A stretch of DNA of 40,256 bases from Betaproteobacteria bacterium (GCA_020061585.1 JAGUXX010000245.1:1-40256); one strand, 5' to 3'. Numbered from the stretch's first letter, positions 1 through 8,735 are shown. The notes: generated from the letters alone by a model not told the origin. A program made the numbers and translations.

Positions 1-285
1 GTCGAGCGGCGGCTGCGCTTTCTGGCGCCGATGCGGGCCAATCTGCTGGCGTCGCGACGGCGGGTGGCGCCGTTCGGCATGGCCGGTGGCGAGCCGGGCA
101 AGACTGGTCGGCAATGGCTGGAACACGCCGATGGCGGCATCGAGGAACTGCCCGGCATCGCCGAATTCAGGCTCGAATCCGGCGCGCTGTTCGTGCTGCA
201 AACGCCGGGCGGCGGCGGCTATGGCGATCCCGACTTGGACCTCAGTGAAACTCGGCCAGCATCATCTTCGCGCGCTCGCGCTTGA
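1..285 (+). CDS. Hydantoinase B/5-oxoprolinase family protein, C-terminal end (partial)
   Basis: Only the last 94 codons are in the window; the reading frame is open from base 1. The tail carries the typical end of the HyuB/OplAH-C family: a glycine-rich stretch (GMAGGEPG) followed by a closing TPGGGGYGDP motif. Members are the large subunit of ATP-dependent hydantoinases or 5-oxoprolinases, which open cyclic amides in the cytoplasm. The substrate cannot be told from this fragment. The last 44 bases overlap the 3' end of a convergent small gene on the other strand. The family call is firm; the specific reaction is not. Confidence 0.85.
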   Translation, partial: VERRLRFLAPMRANLLASRRRVAPFGMAGGEPGKTGRQWLEHADGGIEELPGIAEFRLESGALFVLQTPGGGGYGDPDLDLSETRPASSSRARA

Positions 286-457
286 TCTGCTGCCGGGTCT
301 TGTTGGTGCCGCTCAGGCGCGGCTGCGGCAGCCCCCGCGTAGCGAGGCTGGGTACCCCGTCGCGCGGCACCTGCGCCATCTCTTGCGCGCCGACGCCCTG
401 CCCGGCGACCTGGGTTGCGGCAATAAACAACAGCACTGCGAGTTGTTCCGAGTACAT
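242..457 (-). CDS. Small predicted secreted protein, unknown function
   Basis: This 71-residue protein is not recognised. It begins with a hydrophobic stretch of about 20 residues (MYSEQLAVLLFIAATQVAGQ) that resembles a signal peptide. A short polar and basic region follows, ending in an Arg/Lys-rich segment (TRQQIKRERAKMM). The ATG at 457 is chosen because a GGAG ribosome-binding site lies 7 bases upstream of it; a longer frame reading to 487 has no such site. Its 3' end overlaps the converging hydantoinase gene. It may be a small periplasmic or membrane-anchored protein. No function is inferred. Confidence 0.55.
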   Translation of the reverse strand: MYSEQLAVLLFIAATQVAGQGVGAQEMAQVPRDGVPSLATRGLPQPRLSGTNKTRQQIKRERAKMMLAEFH

Positions 458-529
458 GAGTGGACTCCATCGAGTTGACCGGCACACGCCGGATGATGTG
501 AGGCTAGAGATCAGACCGCCGCAGCGTTA

Positions 530-579
530 GCAACCGGGTCGCAACCGGGTCGGCCAACCCGGCGGGCCAACCAGGTTGG
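530..579. repeat. Tandem and inverted repeats upstream of the HTH gene
   Basis: Two back-to-back copies of GCAACCGGGTC occupy 530-551. Two copies of GGCCAACC follow at 552-559 and 565-572. The second runs into a perfect palindrome CCAACC-A-GGTTGG at 567-579. The block ends 58 bases before the ATG of the HTH regulator. Its position and symmetry suit an operator for that regulator, but this is inference from layout only. Confidence 0.55.
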
Positions 580-637
580 TGTCGCGTTATGCTTCGGCCT
601 TCTATGCTGAACCTACACATGCTCAGGAGGACACGCC

Positions 638-1474
638 ATGCCGTATCTACAGGAACAATGGAACAGCCACGGACGTCAGCTCAGTCCGCAGCGCCGCTAC
701 AGCAGTCAGCGCGAATTCGAAGCCGACTGGATTGGCGCGCTACGACGTCGCTACAGCCTGTCGCAGGAGGCGCTGGCGGTACTGGCGAATGTCTCGGTGA
801 CCACGGTGCAGAACTGGGAAAACCCGCAAAGCCGCAAGAGCATCGCGGCGCACAACCAGGATAGGCTGCGCGATATCGAACGCGATCTATGGATCAAATC
901 GCACGTTACCCTGCTGGAACCCTGCCCGCCCTTTCTGCGCGCCCTCTACGACCTGCTCAGCGCGAACAAGGACAGCAGCGCGCAAGGCCTGGCCGCCTAC
1001 CTGATCGCAAGCATGCCGGAACACGACCCGGAACGTCCGCGTCTGCTGCACTGGGCCGGCCTGGCGCACAGCATTGCCGATCCGGCTTCGCAACAGGCGC
1101 GCGAATACCAGAACGCCGCTTTGCGCGCCCTGGGCGGCAGCCGCGCCGCGCTGGCCGCGGCGATCGAAAACGAAATCCTCGGCAGCCAGTTCGAGGATCT
1201 GCTGACCCTTCCACCAGGTCCGGAACGCCAGGAAAAAGGCCGGCATCTGCTGGACGCCTGCGAGCGCCTGTATCAACGCGATCATCAGGCCGCCTACAAA
1301 TGGAATGCGCTGGAGGTGGCATGCCGCACACCGCTGTCGGCCGCCACGCAATACGACCTGCAAGGCGAGTTGCAGCAACTGCTCGGCGAGACCGCGGTGC
1401 GGCGCAAGATCCAGTCCGACGACGCTTATGAAGCGCTGCGCGCCGCGCCGGTCGCCTCGAGCGCATTGAATTGA
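638..1474 (+). CDS. XRE-like helix-turn-helix protein
   Basis: The protein has 278 residues. A helix-turn-helix of XRE/Cro type lies at about residues 33-70 (LSQEALAVLANVSVTTVQNWE, shown here as its key helices around S42-W60). The remaining 200 residues are alpha-helical and not recognised; they may bind a ligand or dimerise. The start at 638 is supported by AGGAGG 7 bases upstream. The gene is preceded by a dense block of direct and inverted repeats that may be its operator. It is followed after 11 bases by a small secreted-protein gene, so the two are probably co-transcribed. It most likely acts as a DNA-binding transcription factor; its target is unknown. Confidence 0.7.
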   Translation: MPYLQEQWNSHGRQLSPQRRYSSQREFEADWIGALRRRYSLSQEALAVLANVSVTTVQNWENPQSRKSIAAHNQDRLRDIERDLWIKSHVTLLEPCPPFLRALYDLLSANKDSSAQGLAAYLIASMPEHDPERPRLLHWAGLAHSIADPASQQAREYQNAALRALGGSRAALAAAIENEILGSQFEDLLTLPPGPERQEKGRHLLDACERLYQRDHQAAYKWNALEVACRTPLSAATQYDLQGELQQLLGETAVRRKIQSDDAYEALRAAPVASSALN

Positions 1475-1485
1475 GGGAGCGCGAC

Positions 1486-1668
1486 ATGACAGCCTTCTTC
1501 AAACACACTCTCGCCAGCCTGGTTTTGCTGGTCAGCCTGGGCGGTTCGGTACACGCGGCACAGCAGGCCCCGCAGCCCGTCGAACCAGCCCAGCCGGTCG
1601 TCCAACAACCGGCCATCGGGCCGCTGGCCTGGCAGCGCGTCGGTTCGCCGCTGCGACTGGACGCCTGA
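1486..1668 (+). CDS. Small predicted secreted Pro/Gln-rich protein
   Basis: This is a 60-residue protein with a clear signal peptide: a basic N-terminus, a hydrophobic core around LASLVLLVSLGG, and a likely cleavage site after VHA near residue 24. The mature part is about 36 residues and rich in Gln, Pro and Val (QQAPQPVEPAQPVVQQP). The ATG at 1486 has GGGAG upstream; a TTG at 1471 in the same frame would overlap the HTH gene and lacks a good site. It follows the HTH gene by 11 bases. The function is unknown. It would be a very short periplasmic peptide or anchor. Confidence 0.55.
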   Translation: MTAFFKHTLASLVLLVSLGGSVHAAQQAPQPVEPAQPVVQQPAIGPLAWQRVGSPLRLDA

Positions 1669-1677
1669 ACCTGTTTT

Positions 1678-1719
1678 CCCGGCGCCGGGCTCGCCCGGCG
1701 CCGGGCTCGCCCGGCGCCG
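1678..1719. repeat. GC-rich 16-bp tandem repeat with hairpin potential
   Basis: A 16-base unit, CGGCGCCGGGCTCGCC, is repeated two and a half times from 1680 to 1719. Each unit contains the palindrome CCCGGCGCCGGG, so several alternative stable stems can form. It lies between the convergent small secreted-protein gene and apeB, where it could act as a factor-independent pause or transcript-end hairpin. There is no long U tract after it on either strand. Confidence 0.6.
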
Positions 1720-1723
1720 CGGA

Positions 1724-3022
1724 TCAACTGACAAACACCTGAATCAGCGCCTGCGTCATATGCTGATGGTCGAGCACCCCGGCGCTTTCGCGCAGGCTGT
1801 GCATGGCCCACATCGGCGAACCGACATCGACGCTGAGGATGCCGAGTCGCGCCGCGATCAGCGGGCCGATGGTGCTGCCGCAGCCCAGGTCGGTGCGATG
1901 CGCGTATTGCTGCCAGGGCACTTCGGCGCGCTCGCAACAGGCGATGAAGCGCGCGGCGCTGTCCAGGCCGGTGGCATATCGCTGGTTGGCGTTGACCTTG
2001 ATCACCGGCCCGGCATTGACCATGACCTTATGGTTGGGTTCGTAAGCCGCCGGGAAGTTGGGATTCCAGGCATGCGCCATGTCGGCGCTGACGAAGAAGC
2101 TGCGCGCCAGGGCGCGGCGCTGATCCTCGACATCCAGACCTTGCGCGGCGCCCAGCCGCTGGATGACATCCTCGACGAAACTGCCGCCGGCGCCGGCGGC
2201 GCTGCCGCTGCCGACCTCCTCATGATCGAAAAAGGCCGCGATACAGGTGGCTTGCGGCGCTTCGACGGCCAGCAAGGCACACAGCGCGGCATGACAGGAA
2301 GCCAGGTTGTCGAGCTGGCTGTCGGCGATGAACAGCGCATCCGCGCCCCAGAAACTGCCCGGCTGGGTGTCGTAGACATTGAACTCCCAGTTCAGGATGT
2401 CCGCTGCTTCGCACGCCAGCCGCGCCGCGATGCGCTTGCGGAAGTCGCCCGCCGGATCGTCGGTCGCCAAACCCAGCAGCAGCGGCAGTTCGTTCTGCTT
2501 GTGCAACTTCAGGCCTTGCTCGTTGACCTCGCGGTTCATGTGGATGGCCAGATTCGGCAGACGCAGCAGCGGCTGCTCGAAGCGCAGCAGTTGAGTCTGA
2601 TGCGCATCACCCTGCCGCACCCCGACCCGTCCGGCCAGGCTGAGATCACGATCGCTGAAGGTGGCCAGGATCGGACCGCCATAGACCTCCACCCCGAGTC
2701 GGGTGTACCCCTCGGCGTTGTGCGGCGCATGCGGTTTCAGGCGCAGGCCGGGCGAATCGGTATGCGCGCCGACCAGGCGCAGGCCCGACTCGGACAGGTC
2801 GTCCTGACCCAATATGAAGGCGATCAACGAAGCGCCGCCGCGCACCACATAATGGCGTCCACCCGGCGCCGCCGACCAGCGTTCGGCTTCGTTCAGGCGG
2901 GTGTATCCCGCCGCTTCAAGATGACCGGCGAGCGTCTCCACGGCATGCCAGGGACTCGGACTGGCATCGATGAAATCGAGCAGCTGCTGGGCGTGGGCGC
3001 GATACTGCGCGGCGGTGGTCAT
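1724..3022 (-). CDS. apeB: M18 family aminopeptidase
   Basis: The protein has 432 residues, the normal length for bacterial ApeB. It carries the M18 zinc-site signatures: AHTDSPG with His87, a later metal-binding DSQLDN, and FDHEEVGS, which supplies the general-base glutamate. The C-terminal half has DMAHAWNPN and GCGSTIGP, both typical of the family. M18 enzymes are cytosolic, dodecameric, dinuclear-metal aminopeptidases that trim N-terminal, often acidic, residues from peptides. The ATG at 3022 lies 6 bases after the trpS stop, so it is the last gene of the minus-strand trpH-yciO-M50-trpS-apeB operon and is probably translationally coupled. Family assignment is firm; substrate preference is not visible. 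Confidence 0.93.
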   Translation of the reverse strand: MTTAAQYRAHAQQLLDFIDASPSPWHAVETLAGHLEAAGYTRLNEAERWSAAPGGRHYVVRGGASLIAFILGQDDLSESGLRLVGAHTDSPGLRLKPHAPHNAEGYTRLGVEVYGGPILATFSDRDLSLAGRVGVRQGDAHQTQLLRFEQPLLRLPNLAIHMNREVNEQGLKLHKQNELPLLLGLATDDPAGDFRKRIAARLACEAADILNWEFNVYDTQPGSFWGADALFIADSQLDNLASCHAALCALLAVEAPQATCIAAFFDHEEVGSGSAAGAGGSFVEDVIQRLGAAQGLDVEDQRRALARSFFVSADMAHAWNPNFPAAYEPNHKVMVNAGPVIKVNANQRYATGLDSAARFIACCERAEVPWQQYAHRTDLGCGSTIGPLIAARLGILSVDVGSPMWAMHSLRESAGVLDHQHMTQALIQVFVS

Positions 3023-3028
3023 CGGCTG

Positions 3029-4231
3029 TCAGGTGTAATGCAGGCCCATCGCCTCACGCACGTCGCGCATCGTCTCGCGCGCCAGATCGCGGGCTTTTTC
3101 ATTGCCGTCGGCGATGATGTTCTTCACCGTATCCGGCTCCTGAGTGTAGGCGCGGGCGCGTTCCTGGATCGGCGCCAACTCCTTCAATACCGCGTCGATC
3201 ACCGGCTGCTTGCACTCGATGCAGCCGATGCCGGCGCTGACGCAACCTTGCACCACCCAGGCCTTGACCTCCTCGCCGCTGTAGACCTGATGCAATTGCC
3301 AGACCGGACATTTGTCCGGCGAACCCGGGTCGGTGCGGCGCACCCGGGCCGGGTCGGTCGGCATGGTGCGGATCTTCTTCGACACCGATTCCGGATCCTC
3401 GCGCATTGAAATCGTGTTGTTGTAGGACTTGGACATTTTCTGACCATCCAGGCCGGGCATTTTCGACGCCTCGGTCAACAAGGCTTGCGGTTCGGTCAGG
3501 ATCATCTTGCCGCCGCCTTCCAGATAACCGTACAGACGTTCCTTGTCGCCCAGCGACAGATTCTGGGTTTCGCCCAGCAAGGCGCGCGCCGATTCCAGCG
3601 CCTCGTCGTCGCCTTCCTGTTGGTAACGGATGCGCAACTCCTGATACAGCTTGGCCTTCTTGCCGCCGAGTTTCTTGACCGCGGATTCGGCTTTTTCCTC
3701 GTAGCCCAGTTCCTTGCCATACAGATGGTTGAAGCGTCGGGCGATCTCGCGCGAAAACTCGATGTGCGGCACCTGGTCCTCACCCACCGGCACCTGATTG
3801 GCGCGGTAGATCAGGATGTCGGCGCTTTGCAGCAAAGGGTAGCCGAGGAAGCCGTAGGTGGAGAGATCCTTCTCGGTCAGTTTCTCCTGCTGATCCTTGT
3901 AGGTCGGCACCCGCTCCAGCCAGCCCAGCGGTGTCATCATCGACAGCAACAGATGCAGTTCGGCATGCTCGATGACCTGCGACTGGATGAACAAGGTCGC
4001 CTTGGACGGGTCGACGCCGGCGGCCAGCCAGTCGATCACCATTTCCCAGGTGGCCTGTTCGATGCCCAGCGGATTGTCGTAGTGGGTGGTCAACGCGTGC
4101 CAGTCGGCGACGAAGAACAGGCACTCGTATTCGTGTTGCAGCTTGATCCAGTTTTTCAGGACGCCATGGTAGTGGCCCAGGTGCAGGCTGCCGGTGGGGC
4201 GCATGCCGGAGAGAACGCGATCTGCGTACAT
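3029..4231 (-). CDS. trpS: Tryptophan--tRNA ligase
   Basis: This 400-residue class I aminoacyl-tRNA synthetase charges tRNA-Trp in the cytoplasm. The HIGH-type motif is H17-L-G-H20 and the KMSKS loop is at residues 265-269. Between them is an insertion of about 70 residues (about 183-250, with GGKKAKLYQELR) that is absent from the short E. coli-type enzyme but typical of the long TrpS form found in pseudomonads and relatives. The ATG at 4231 gives the canonical N-terminus (MYADRVLSGMRPTGSLHLGH). The frame stays open upstream to 4648, but that part lies over the M50 gene and has no family similarity. The gene follows the M50 protease gene by 11 bases and precedes apeB by 6. Confidence 0.97.
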   Translation of the reverse strand: MYADRVLSGMRPTGSLHLGHYHGVLKNWIKLQHEYECLFFVADWHALTTHYDNPLGIEQATWEMVIDWLAAGVDPSKATLFIQSQVIEHAELHLLLSMMTPLGWLERVPTYKDQQEKLTEKDLSTYGFLGYPLLQSADILIYRANQVPVGEDQVPHIEFSREIARRFNHLYGKELGYEEKAESAVKKLGGKKAKLYQELRIRYQQEGDDEALESARALLGETQNLSLGDKERLYGYLEGGGKMILTEPQALLTEASKMPGLDGQKMSKSYNNTISMREDPESVSKKIRTMPTDPARVRRTDPGSPDKCPVWQLHQVYSGEEVKAWVVQGCVSAGIGCIECKQPVIDAVLKELAPIQERARAYTQEPDTVKNIIADGNEKARDLARETMRDVREAMGLHYT

Positions 4232-4242
4232 GAAGTTTTCCG

Positions 4243-4947
4243 TCAGTTCAGAACAATTTGGATGAGGGCGAGCAGTTCGACCGGCTTGATGCCGAACACC
4301 AGCGCGGCCAGTTGAATCAGCGACTGGATCAACGGCCACATGAAGAAACCGAGCAGTCCCATGAACATCAGGCCGAGCAGGATGAATATGCCGTAGGGTT
4401 CGACGCGCGCCAAGGTATAGGCCAAGCGCGGCGGCAACAGGCTGACGGCGATGCGACCGCCATCCAGCGGCGGCAAAGGAATCAGATTCAGGGCCATCAG
4501 CACCGCGTTGATGAATATGCCGGCGGCGCCCATCAGCGCCAACGGCATCGCGAAGGCGCTGCCGGGCATGCTCATCGCCAGCTTGATCAAGCCGGCCCAG
4601 ATCAACGCCATCAGCAGATTGGCGCCGGGACCGGCGGCGGCAACCCACAGCATGTCCTGCTTGGGACGCCGCAGATTATTGAAATTGACCGGTACCGGCT
4701 TCGCCCAGCCGAACAGTATGCCGGCGCCACCGCTCAGTTTGGAGATCACCAATATGGCCAACGGGACCAGCAGGGTGCCGACCAAATCGAAATGACGAAT
4801 CGGGTTGAGGGTGATGCGCCCGAGCATTTTCGCGGTCGTGTCGCCAAACCGCAAAGCCGCGTAACCATGCGCGGCTTCATGCAGGGTAATCGCAAAAATC
4901 ACCGGCAACGCAAACACCGATATCTTTTGTATTAGATTAAGTTCCAA
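4243..4947 (-). CDS. Site-2 protease family (M50) membrane protein
   Basis: The protein has 234 residues and several hydrophobic segments. The zinc motif H23-E-A-A-H27 lies in the first membrane helix, and the second metal-ligand motif NLIPLPPLDGG places Asp162 in a later helix. This is the short M50B layout without PDZ domains. Such enzymes cut substrates within the membrane. Its linkage to trpS and yciO is common in proteobacteria, but the substrate is unknown. The start is a TTG at 4947: an in-frame stop lies directly before it and the next Met is after the zinc motif, so no other start keeps the active site. It sits in the trpH-apeB operon. Confidence 0.88.
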   Translation of the reverse strand: MELNLIQKISVFALPVIFAITLHEAAHGYAALRFGDTTAKMLGRITLNPIRHFDLVGTLLVPLAILVISKLSGGAGILFGWAKPVPVNFNNLRRPKQDMLWVAAAGPGANLLMALIWAGLIKLAMSMPGSAFAMPLALMGAAGIFINAVLMALNLIPLPPLDGGRIAVSLLPPRLAYTLARVEPYGIFILLGLMFMGLLGFFMWPLIQSLIQLAALVFGIKPVELLALIQIVLN

Positions 4948-4973
4948 TTATTTCTCATTGTTTATCAATGGTT

Positions 4974-5600
4974 TTATTGCAGACCAAGTAGCTTGGGATC
5001 ACCCGTCCCATGGCGCAGCAATTCTGGGACCGAGCCAGTCAGATCGACAACCGTGGTCGATTCGATACCACAGAAACCGCTGTCCAGCATGATATCGATA
5101 CGATTGCCGATGCGCTCCAGGATATCTTCCGGGTCGTTCAGCGGGTATTCGTCGTCGGGCAATTGCAGGGTCATCGACAGGATCGGTTCATCCAGTTCGG
5201 CGAGCAGCGAGGCAACCACGGCATGTTGCGGTACGCGCAGACCGATGGTGCTGCGCTTCGGATGCTGCAAGCGGCGCGGTACTTCCTTGGTGGCTTCGAG
5301 TATGAAAGTGTAGCCGCCAGGCGTCGCCGCCTTGAGCATCCGGTACTGGCGGTTGTCGACCAGCGCGAAGCGGGCGATTTCCGACAGATCGCGGCAGATC
5401 AGGGTGAACATGTGCTTGTCATCGACACCGCGCAGCGCGCGGATGCGCTCCATGCCCTCCTTGTTGCCGATCATGCAGCCGATCGCGTAACAGGAATCGG
5501 TCGGGTAGACCATGACGCCGCCTGAACGCAGCAGCTTGACCGCTTCACGAATCAGACGCTGCTGCGGATTATCGGGATGAAGATGAAAATGTTGACTCAT
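4974..5600 (-). CDS. yciO: YciO/Sua5/YrdC family protein (threonylcarbamoyl-AMP synthase-like)
   Basis: The 208-residue protein is a single YrdC domain with no Sua5 C-terminal extension. The nucleotide-binding N-terminus YPTDSCYAIGC and the segment KRSTIGLRVPQ are visible, as is the late ESTTVVDLTG motif. TsaC/Sua5 members make threonylcarbamoyl-adenylate for the t6A modification of tRNA. The YciO branch is related, but its physiological role is less certain. YciO rather than TsaC is favoured because of the direct linkage to trpH, as in E. coli, and because of the length. The gap to trpH is 7 bases and to the M50 gene 26. Confidence 0.88.
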   Translation of the reverse strand: MSQHFHLHPDNPQQRLIREAVKLLRSGGVMVYPTDSCYAIGCMIGNKEGMERIRALRGVDDKHMFTLICRDLSEIARFALVDNRQYRMLKAATPGGYTFILEATKEVPRRLQHPKRSTIGLRVPQHAVVASLLAELDEPILSMTLQLPDDEYPLNDPEDILERIGNRIDIMLDSGFCGIESTTVVDLTGSVPELLRHGTGDPKLLGLQ

Positions 5601-5607
5601 GTTGCGC

Positions 5608-6441
5608 TCACTTCCAGGCTTGCCAGATCGGCCGGCAGCGTTCCGGCAATGCGGTCAGACGCCCCAGTTCACGACCGCCCTCTCCCGGGGCGTGAAAATC
5701 CGAGCCGATCGAGGCCAGCAGATCGAATTCCAGCGCCAGTTCGGCGAACAGCGGTACCTGCTCCGGGGTATGACTGCCGGTCACCACTTCGATCCCCGCG
5801 CCGCCCAGATGTTTGAATTCGCTCAACAACAGCCGCATCCTTTCCCGACCGATCTGATAACGCCCGGGGTGCGCCAGCACCGCGACACCACCGGCGGCAT
5901 GAATCCAGTTCAGCGCTTCGGCCAGGTCGGCCCATTCATGTGAAACATAGCCCGGCTTGCCTTTGACCAGAAATTTATTGAACACCGACTTCATGTTCTT
6001 GGCCGCGCCATACTCGATCAGATAACGCGCGAAATGCGTGCGGCTGATCAGTTCCTTGTTATCCGCCAACGCGCTGGCGCCCTCGAATGCGCCAGCGATG
6101 CCGACCCGCGCCAGATCCTCGGCGATGCGCCGCGCGCGCTCCGTGCGCCCGCCGCGATTGCGCGCCAAGCCAAGCAACAACACCGGATCGAGCGGATCGA
6201 CATTAAGACCCACGACGTGCAGCGTGACCTTTCCCCAGGTGACCGAAATTTCCACGCCGTTGATCAAGCGCAGGCCCACTTCCAGCGCCATTTCTCCGGC
6301 TTCGGCCTGACCGCTCAATTCATCATGATCGGTCAACGCCAAGACATCCACGCCCTTTTCCCGCGCGCGCCGCACCAGTTCGCCAGGCGAAAGTACGCCA
6401 TCGGAGGCGGTTGAGTGGCAGTGCAGATCGTAGATAGTCAT
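5608..6441 (-). CDS. rnm: PHP-domain phosphoesterase, RNase AM/TrpH type
   Basis: The 277-residue protein is a complete PHP-domain enzyme. Metal-binding motifs include [11 protein letters not shown] (His7, His9), LTDHDELSG and, in the second half, AHPGRY and [10 protein letters not shown]. coli TrpH/YciV (RNase AM) removes nucleotides from the 5' end of short RNAs and hydrolyses 3',5'-nucleoside bisphosphates with Mn ions. The same gene order trpH-yciO occurs there. It is the first gene of the minus-strand operon running to apeB, and is divergent from yciB with a 126-base gap. The ribosome-binding site before the ATG at 6441 is weak. Family assignment is strong. Confidence 0.9.
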   Translation of the reverse strand: MTIYDLHCHSTASDGVLSPGELVRRAREKGVDVLALTDHDELSGQAEAGEMALEVGLRLINGVEISVTWGKVTLHVVGLNVDPLDPVLLLGLARNRGGRTERARRIAEDLARVGIAGAFEGASALADNKELISRTHFARYLIEYGAAKNMKSVFNKFLVKGKPGYVSHEWADLAEALNWIHAAGGVAVLAHPGRYQIGRERMRLLLSEFKHLGGAGIEVVTGSHTPEQVPLFAELALEFDLLASIGSDFHAPGEGGRELGRLTALPERCRPIWQAWK

Positions 6442-6567
6442 CGCGGCAAGTTCACCTGGAAAATTAATTCGGCTTGGTTATCAGGCTTCCAGGTTGAGCC
6501 CAAGCCGGGAATCATAGCAAAATGCCCGCCGACCTTCTGTTTCGAGGCCGTCAGCAGCGGCGCCCCA

Positions 6568-7173
6568 GTGAAAATTCTCTTCGATCTGTTTCCCATCATT
6601 CTGTTTTTCGCCGCCTATCAATACGGCGCGTCGCATCCCGAAACCGCTGCCGAGTGGCTGGCGGCTCTGGGTATCCTGCTTGAAAGCAGCGAAAAACCGG
6701 GCGTCTATCTGGCCACGGTAGTGGCGATCGCCGCCACCTTCCTGCAGATCGGCTGGGTCTGGATCAAGCACCGCAAGGTCGACACCATGCTCTGGGTATC
6801 GCTGGGACTGATCGTCGTGTTTGGCGGCGCAACCTTGTTCCTGCACGACGAAGCCTTCATCAAATGGAAGCCGACGGTGCTGTATTGGCTGTTCGCCTTG
6901 TCGCTGGGACTCGCGCCGATGCTGTTCGAACGCAATCTGATCCGCCTGATGATGGAAAAGAACGTGCAATTGCCCGATCCGATCTGGACCCGCCTGAATC
7001 TCGCCTGGGCGGGGTTTTTCGTGTTGATGGGGGTGGCCAATCTTTGGGTGGCGATGAACTACTCCACCGATACCTGGGTCAACTTCAAGATGTTCGGTTC
7101 GCTGGGGCTGATGTTCTTGTTCATCATCGCCCAAACCGTCTATCTGTCGCGTCACATCAAGGAAGAACCATGA
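6568..7173 (+). CDS. yciB: Inner-membrane septation protein A (YciB)
   Basis: This is a 201-residue polytopic inner-membrane protein with about five or six hydrophobic helices. The N-terminus starting at the GTG at 6568 ([20 protein letters not shown]) matches the family's invariant beginning. The frame upstream to 6415 overlaps the divergent trpH gene and has no family similarity, so GTG is taken as the start. YciB acts at the cell envelope and interacts with division and elongation proteins; loss affects septation and envelope synthesis. Its stop overlaps the yciI start (ATGA), and yciI overlaps bolA in the same way, so the three genes form one tight operon. Confidence 0.9.
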   Translation: MKILFDLFPIILFFAAYQYGASHPETAAEWLAALGILLESSEKPGVYLATVVAIAATFLQIGWVWIKHRKVDTMLWVSLGLIVVFGGATLFLHDEAFIKWKPTVLYWLFALSLGLAPMLFERNLIRLMMEKNVQLPDPIWTRLNLAWAGFFVLMGVANLWVAMNYSTDTWVNFKMFGSLGLMFLFIIAQTVYLSRHIKEEP

Positions 7174-7475
7174 ATCTGTTTTATGCCATCGTCGGCGAGG
7201 ATGTGCCGAACAGTCTGGAACGGCGCTTGTCGGCGCGACCGGCGCATCTGGCGCGGCTACAGCAGCTACAACTGGAAGGCCGTCTGCTGCTGGCCGGCCC
7301 GTTTCCGGCCATCGACAGCCCGGACCCTGGACCGGCCGGATTCAGCGGCAGCCTGATCGTCGCCGCCTTCGACAGCCTGGGTGACGCGCAGCGTTGGGCC
7401 GATGCCGATCCCTATGTCGCCGCCGGGGTGTATGCAGCGGTCAAGGTCCAGCCGTTCAAGAAAGTTCTGCCATGA
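7170..7475 (+). CDS. yciI: YciI family protein
   Basis: The 101-residue protein has the YciI ferredoxin-like alpha/beta fold. The N-terminus is [19 protein letters not shown], followed by RPAHLARL with the family's conserved histidine, then LLLAGPFPA and the closing [21 protein letters not shown]. The biochemical role of YciI proteins is poorly defined; a His-Asp pair suggests catalysis. The gene begins within the yciB stop (ATGA) and its stop overlaps the bolA start (ATGA), so translation is coupled. The same order yciB-yciI-bolA is seen in many proteobacteria. Confidence 0.9.
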   Translation: MNLFYAIVGEDVPNSLERRLSARPAHLARLQQLQLEGRLLLAGPFPAIDSPDPGPAGFSGSLIVAAFDSLGDAQRWADADPYVAAGVYAAVKVQPFKKVLP

Positions 7476-7738
7476 ACTCCACCATTGCCGAAATCGAAGC
7501 CCGACTCGCGGTACTGATGCCGCACCATGTCGATATCATCGACGACTCGGCACAGCACGCCGGCCATGCCGGCGCGAGAGCCGGCGGCGGTCACTACCAG
7601 TTGACCATTATTTCGCCGACGTTCAGCGGCCAGAACATCGTCGCCCGGCACCGCGCGATTTATCAGGCCTTGGGTGATCTGATGCAGACCCGTGTGCATG
7701 CGCTGTCGATTACCGCATACTCGCCCGACGAGCTGTAA
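7472..7738 (+). CDS. bolA: BolA family protein
   Basis: The 88-residue protein has the BolA signature: an N-terminal helix [19 protein letters not shown], the region [17 protein letters not shown] with the conserved histidine, and the loop [17 protein letters not shown] with the RHR motif. BolA proteins act in iron-sulfur trafficking with monothiol glutaredoxins and can bind DNA. The shorter variable loop (AGARAGG) sits where BolA subfamilies differ. Translation is coupled to yciI by an ATGA overlap. The following gene, a periplasmic parvulin, lies 175 bases away and may have its own promoter. Confidence 0.92.
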   Translation: MNSTIAEIEARLAVLMPHHVDIIDDSAQHAGHAGARAGGGHYQLTIISPTFSGQNIVARHRAIYQALGDLMQTRVHALSITAYSPDEL

Positions 7739-7913
7739 CAGCGTTTGGCGGAAAATGGCTTATCAAAACAATTCCATCCGGCCAACACAGCGCGCGGCGA
7801 CAGCCTGGTTTCCGTTGCTCCCGCGCCGGGAGCAGCGAGGATGAACACCATCCCAAGGAACTCGGCGTTGTCGCATGCACCTAATTTGTCCCTTTCAACT
7901 ACCTGGAAATGCA

Positions 7914-8714
7914 ATGAAACTGACTGTACTGATCGCGATGCTCTCCGCCGCACTGGCTTTTACGGCCCAGACCGCTTCGGCCGCCGCCAATGACAACACA
8001 ACGCTGGTCGTGGTCAATGGCGTCGCGCTGCCGCAGATCTATGCCAATTTCGTGCGTCAAGGTCGCGCCAACCGCGGCGGCCCGCCGGAAACTTTGACTG
8101 ACGAGGCGATACGCGACGCGGTGATCGCCGCCGAATTGATGGCTCAGGAAGCGGTGCGCAAAGGGCTGCACACCGGTCCGACCTTGCTCGCCGCAATCGA
8201 GTTCCAGAAGAAGGAATTGCTGAGCAAGGCCTTGATCGAAGATTTCGTGCGCGCCAACCCGATCAGTGAGGATCTGGTCAAGGCCGAATACGAGAATGCA
8301 AAAACCGTGGCCGGCACCACCGAATACCGCCCCCGCCACATTCTGGTGGCCAGCGAAAAGGAAGCCAAAGATGTGATCGCCCGGCTCACTACCGGCAAGA
8401 AAGCCAAGTTCGAGGATCTCGCCAAGAAACATTCTTCCGACACTTCCGCCGACAACGGCGGCGATCTGGGATGGGTTCTGCCCGCCAATCTGGTACCTGA
8501 ATTCGCCGCCGTCTTGGTCAAGATGAAAAAGGGCGAAATCACCCGCAAGCCGGTGCAAACCAAGTTCGGCTGGCACGTCATCCGGATGGATGACTCCCGC
8601 AAGCTTGATTTTCCGGAATATGACAAGCTGAAAAACCGGATTGCCAGCCAGATGCAGCAACTGCAACTGCGCAAATATGTGCAAGAGTTGCGAGCCGGCG
8701 CGCGTATCGAATAA
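7914..8714 (+). CDS. Periplasmic peptidyl-prolyl cis-trans isomerase (parvulin type)
   Basis: The 266-residue protein has a signal peptide (MKLTVLIAMLSAALAF, cleavage near TASA at residue 24). A helical SurA/PrsA-like chaperone region follows, then one parvulin domain at about residues 130-225 (RPRHILVASEKEA, KKHSSDTSADNGGDLGW, KFGWHVIRMDD). Such proteins speed prolyl isomerisation and help outer-membrane or periplasmic proteins to fold. The ATG at 7914 is preceded by a GGAA site and gives a proper signal peptide; an upstream in-frame ATG at 7875 would bury it. A parvulin downstream of bolA is a recurrent arrangement. It converges with flhB' with only 21 bases between the stops. Confidence 0.92.
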   Translation: MKLTVLIAMLSAALAFTAQTASAAANDNTTLVVVNGVALPQIYANFVRQGRANRGGPPETLTDEAIRDAVIAAELMAQEAVRKGLHTGPTLLAAIEFQKKELLSKALIEDFVRANPISEDLVKAEYENAKTVAGTTEYRPRHILVASEKEAKDVIARLTTGKKAKFEDLAKKHSSDTSADNGGDLGWVLPANLVPEFAAVLVKMKKGEITRKPVQTKFGWHVIRMDDSRKLDFPEYDKLKNRIASQMQQLQLRKYVQELRAGARIE

Positions 8715-8735
8715 CCCGCCGGCTTTGATCGCGGT

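Noticed and set aside
1760..3409. 549-codon open frame on the plus strand
   Set aside because: It is antisense to apeB and the end of trpS and has no domain or ribosome-binding site.
4232..4648. Upstream extension of the trpS frame to 4648, giving a 539-residue protein
   Set aside because: The extra residues lie over the M50 protease gene in another frame and have no family similarity; the conserved TrpS N-terminus starts at 4231.
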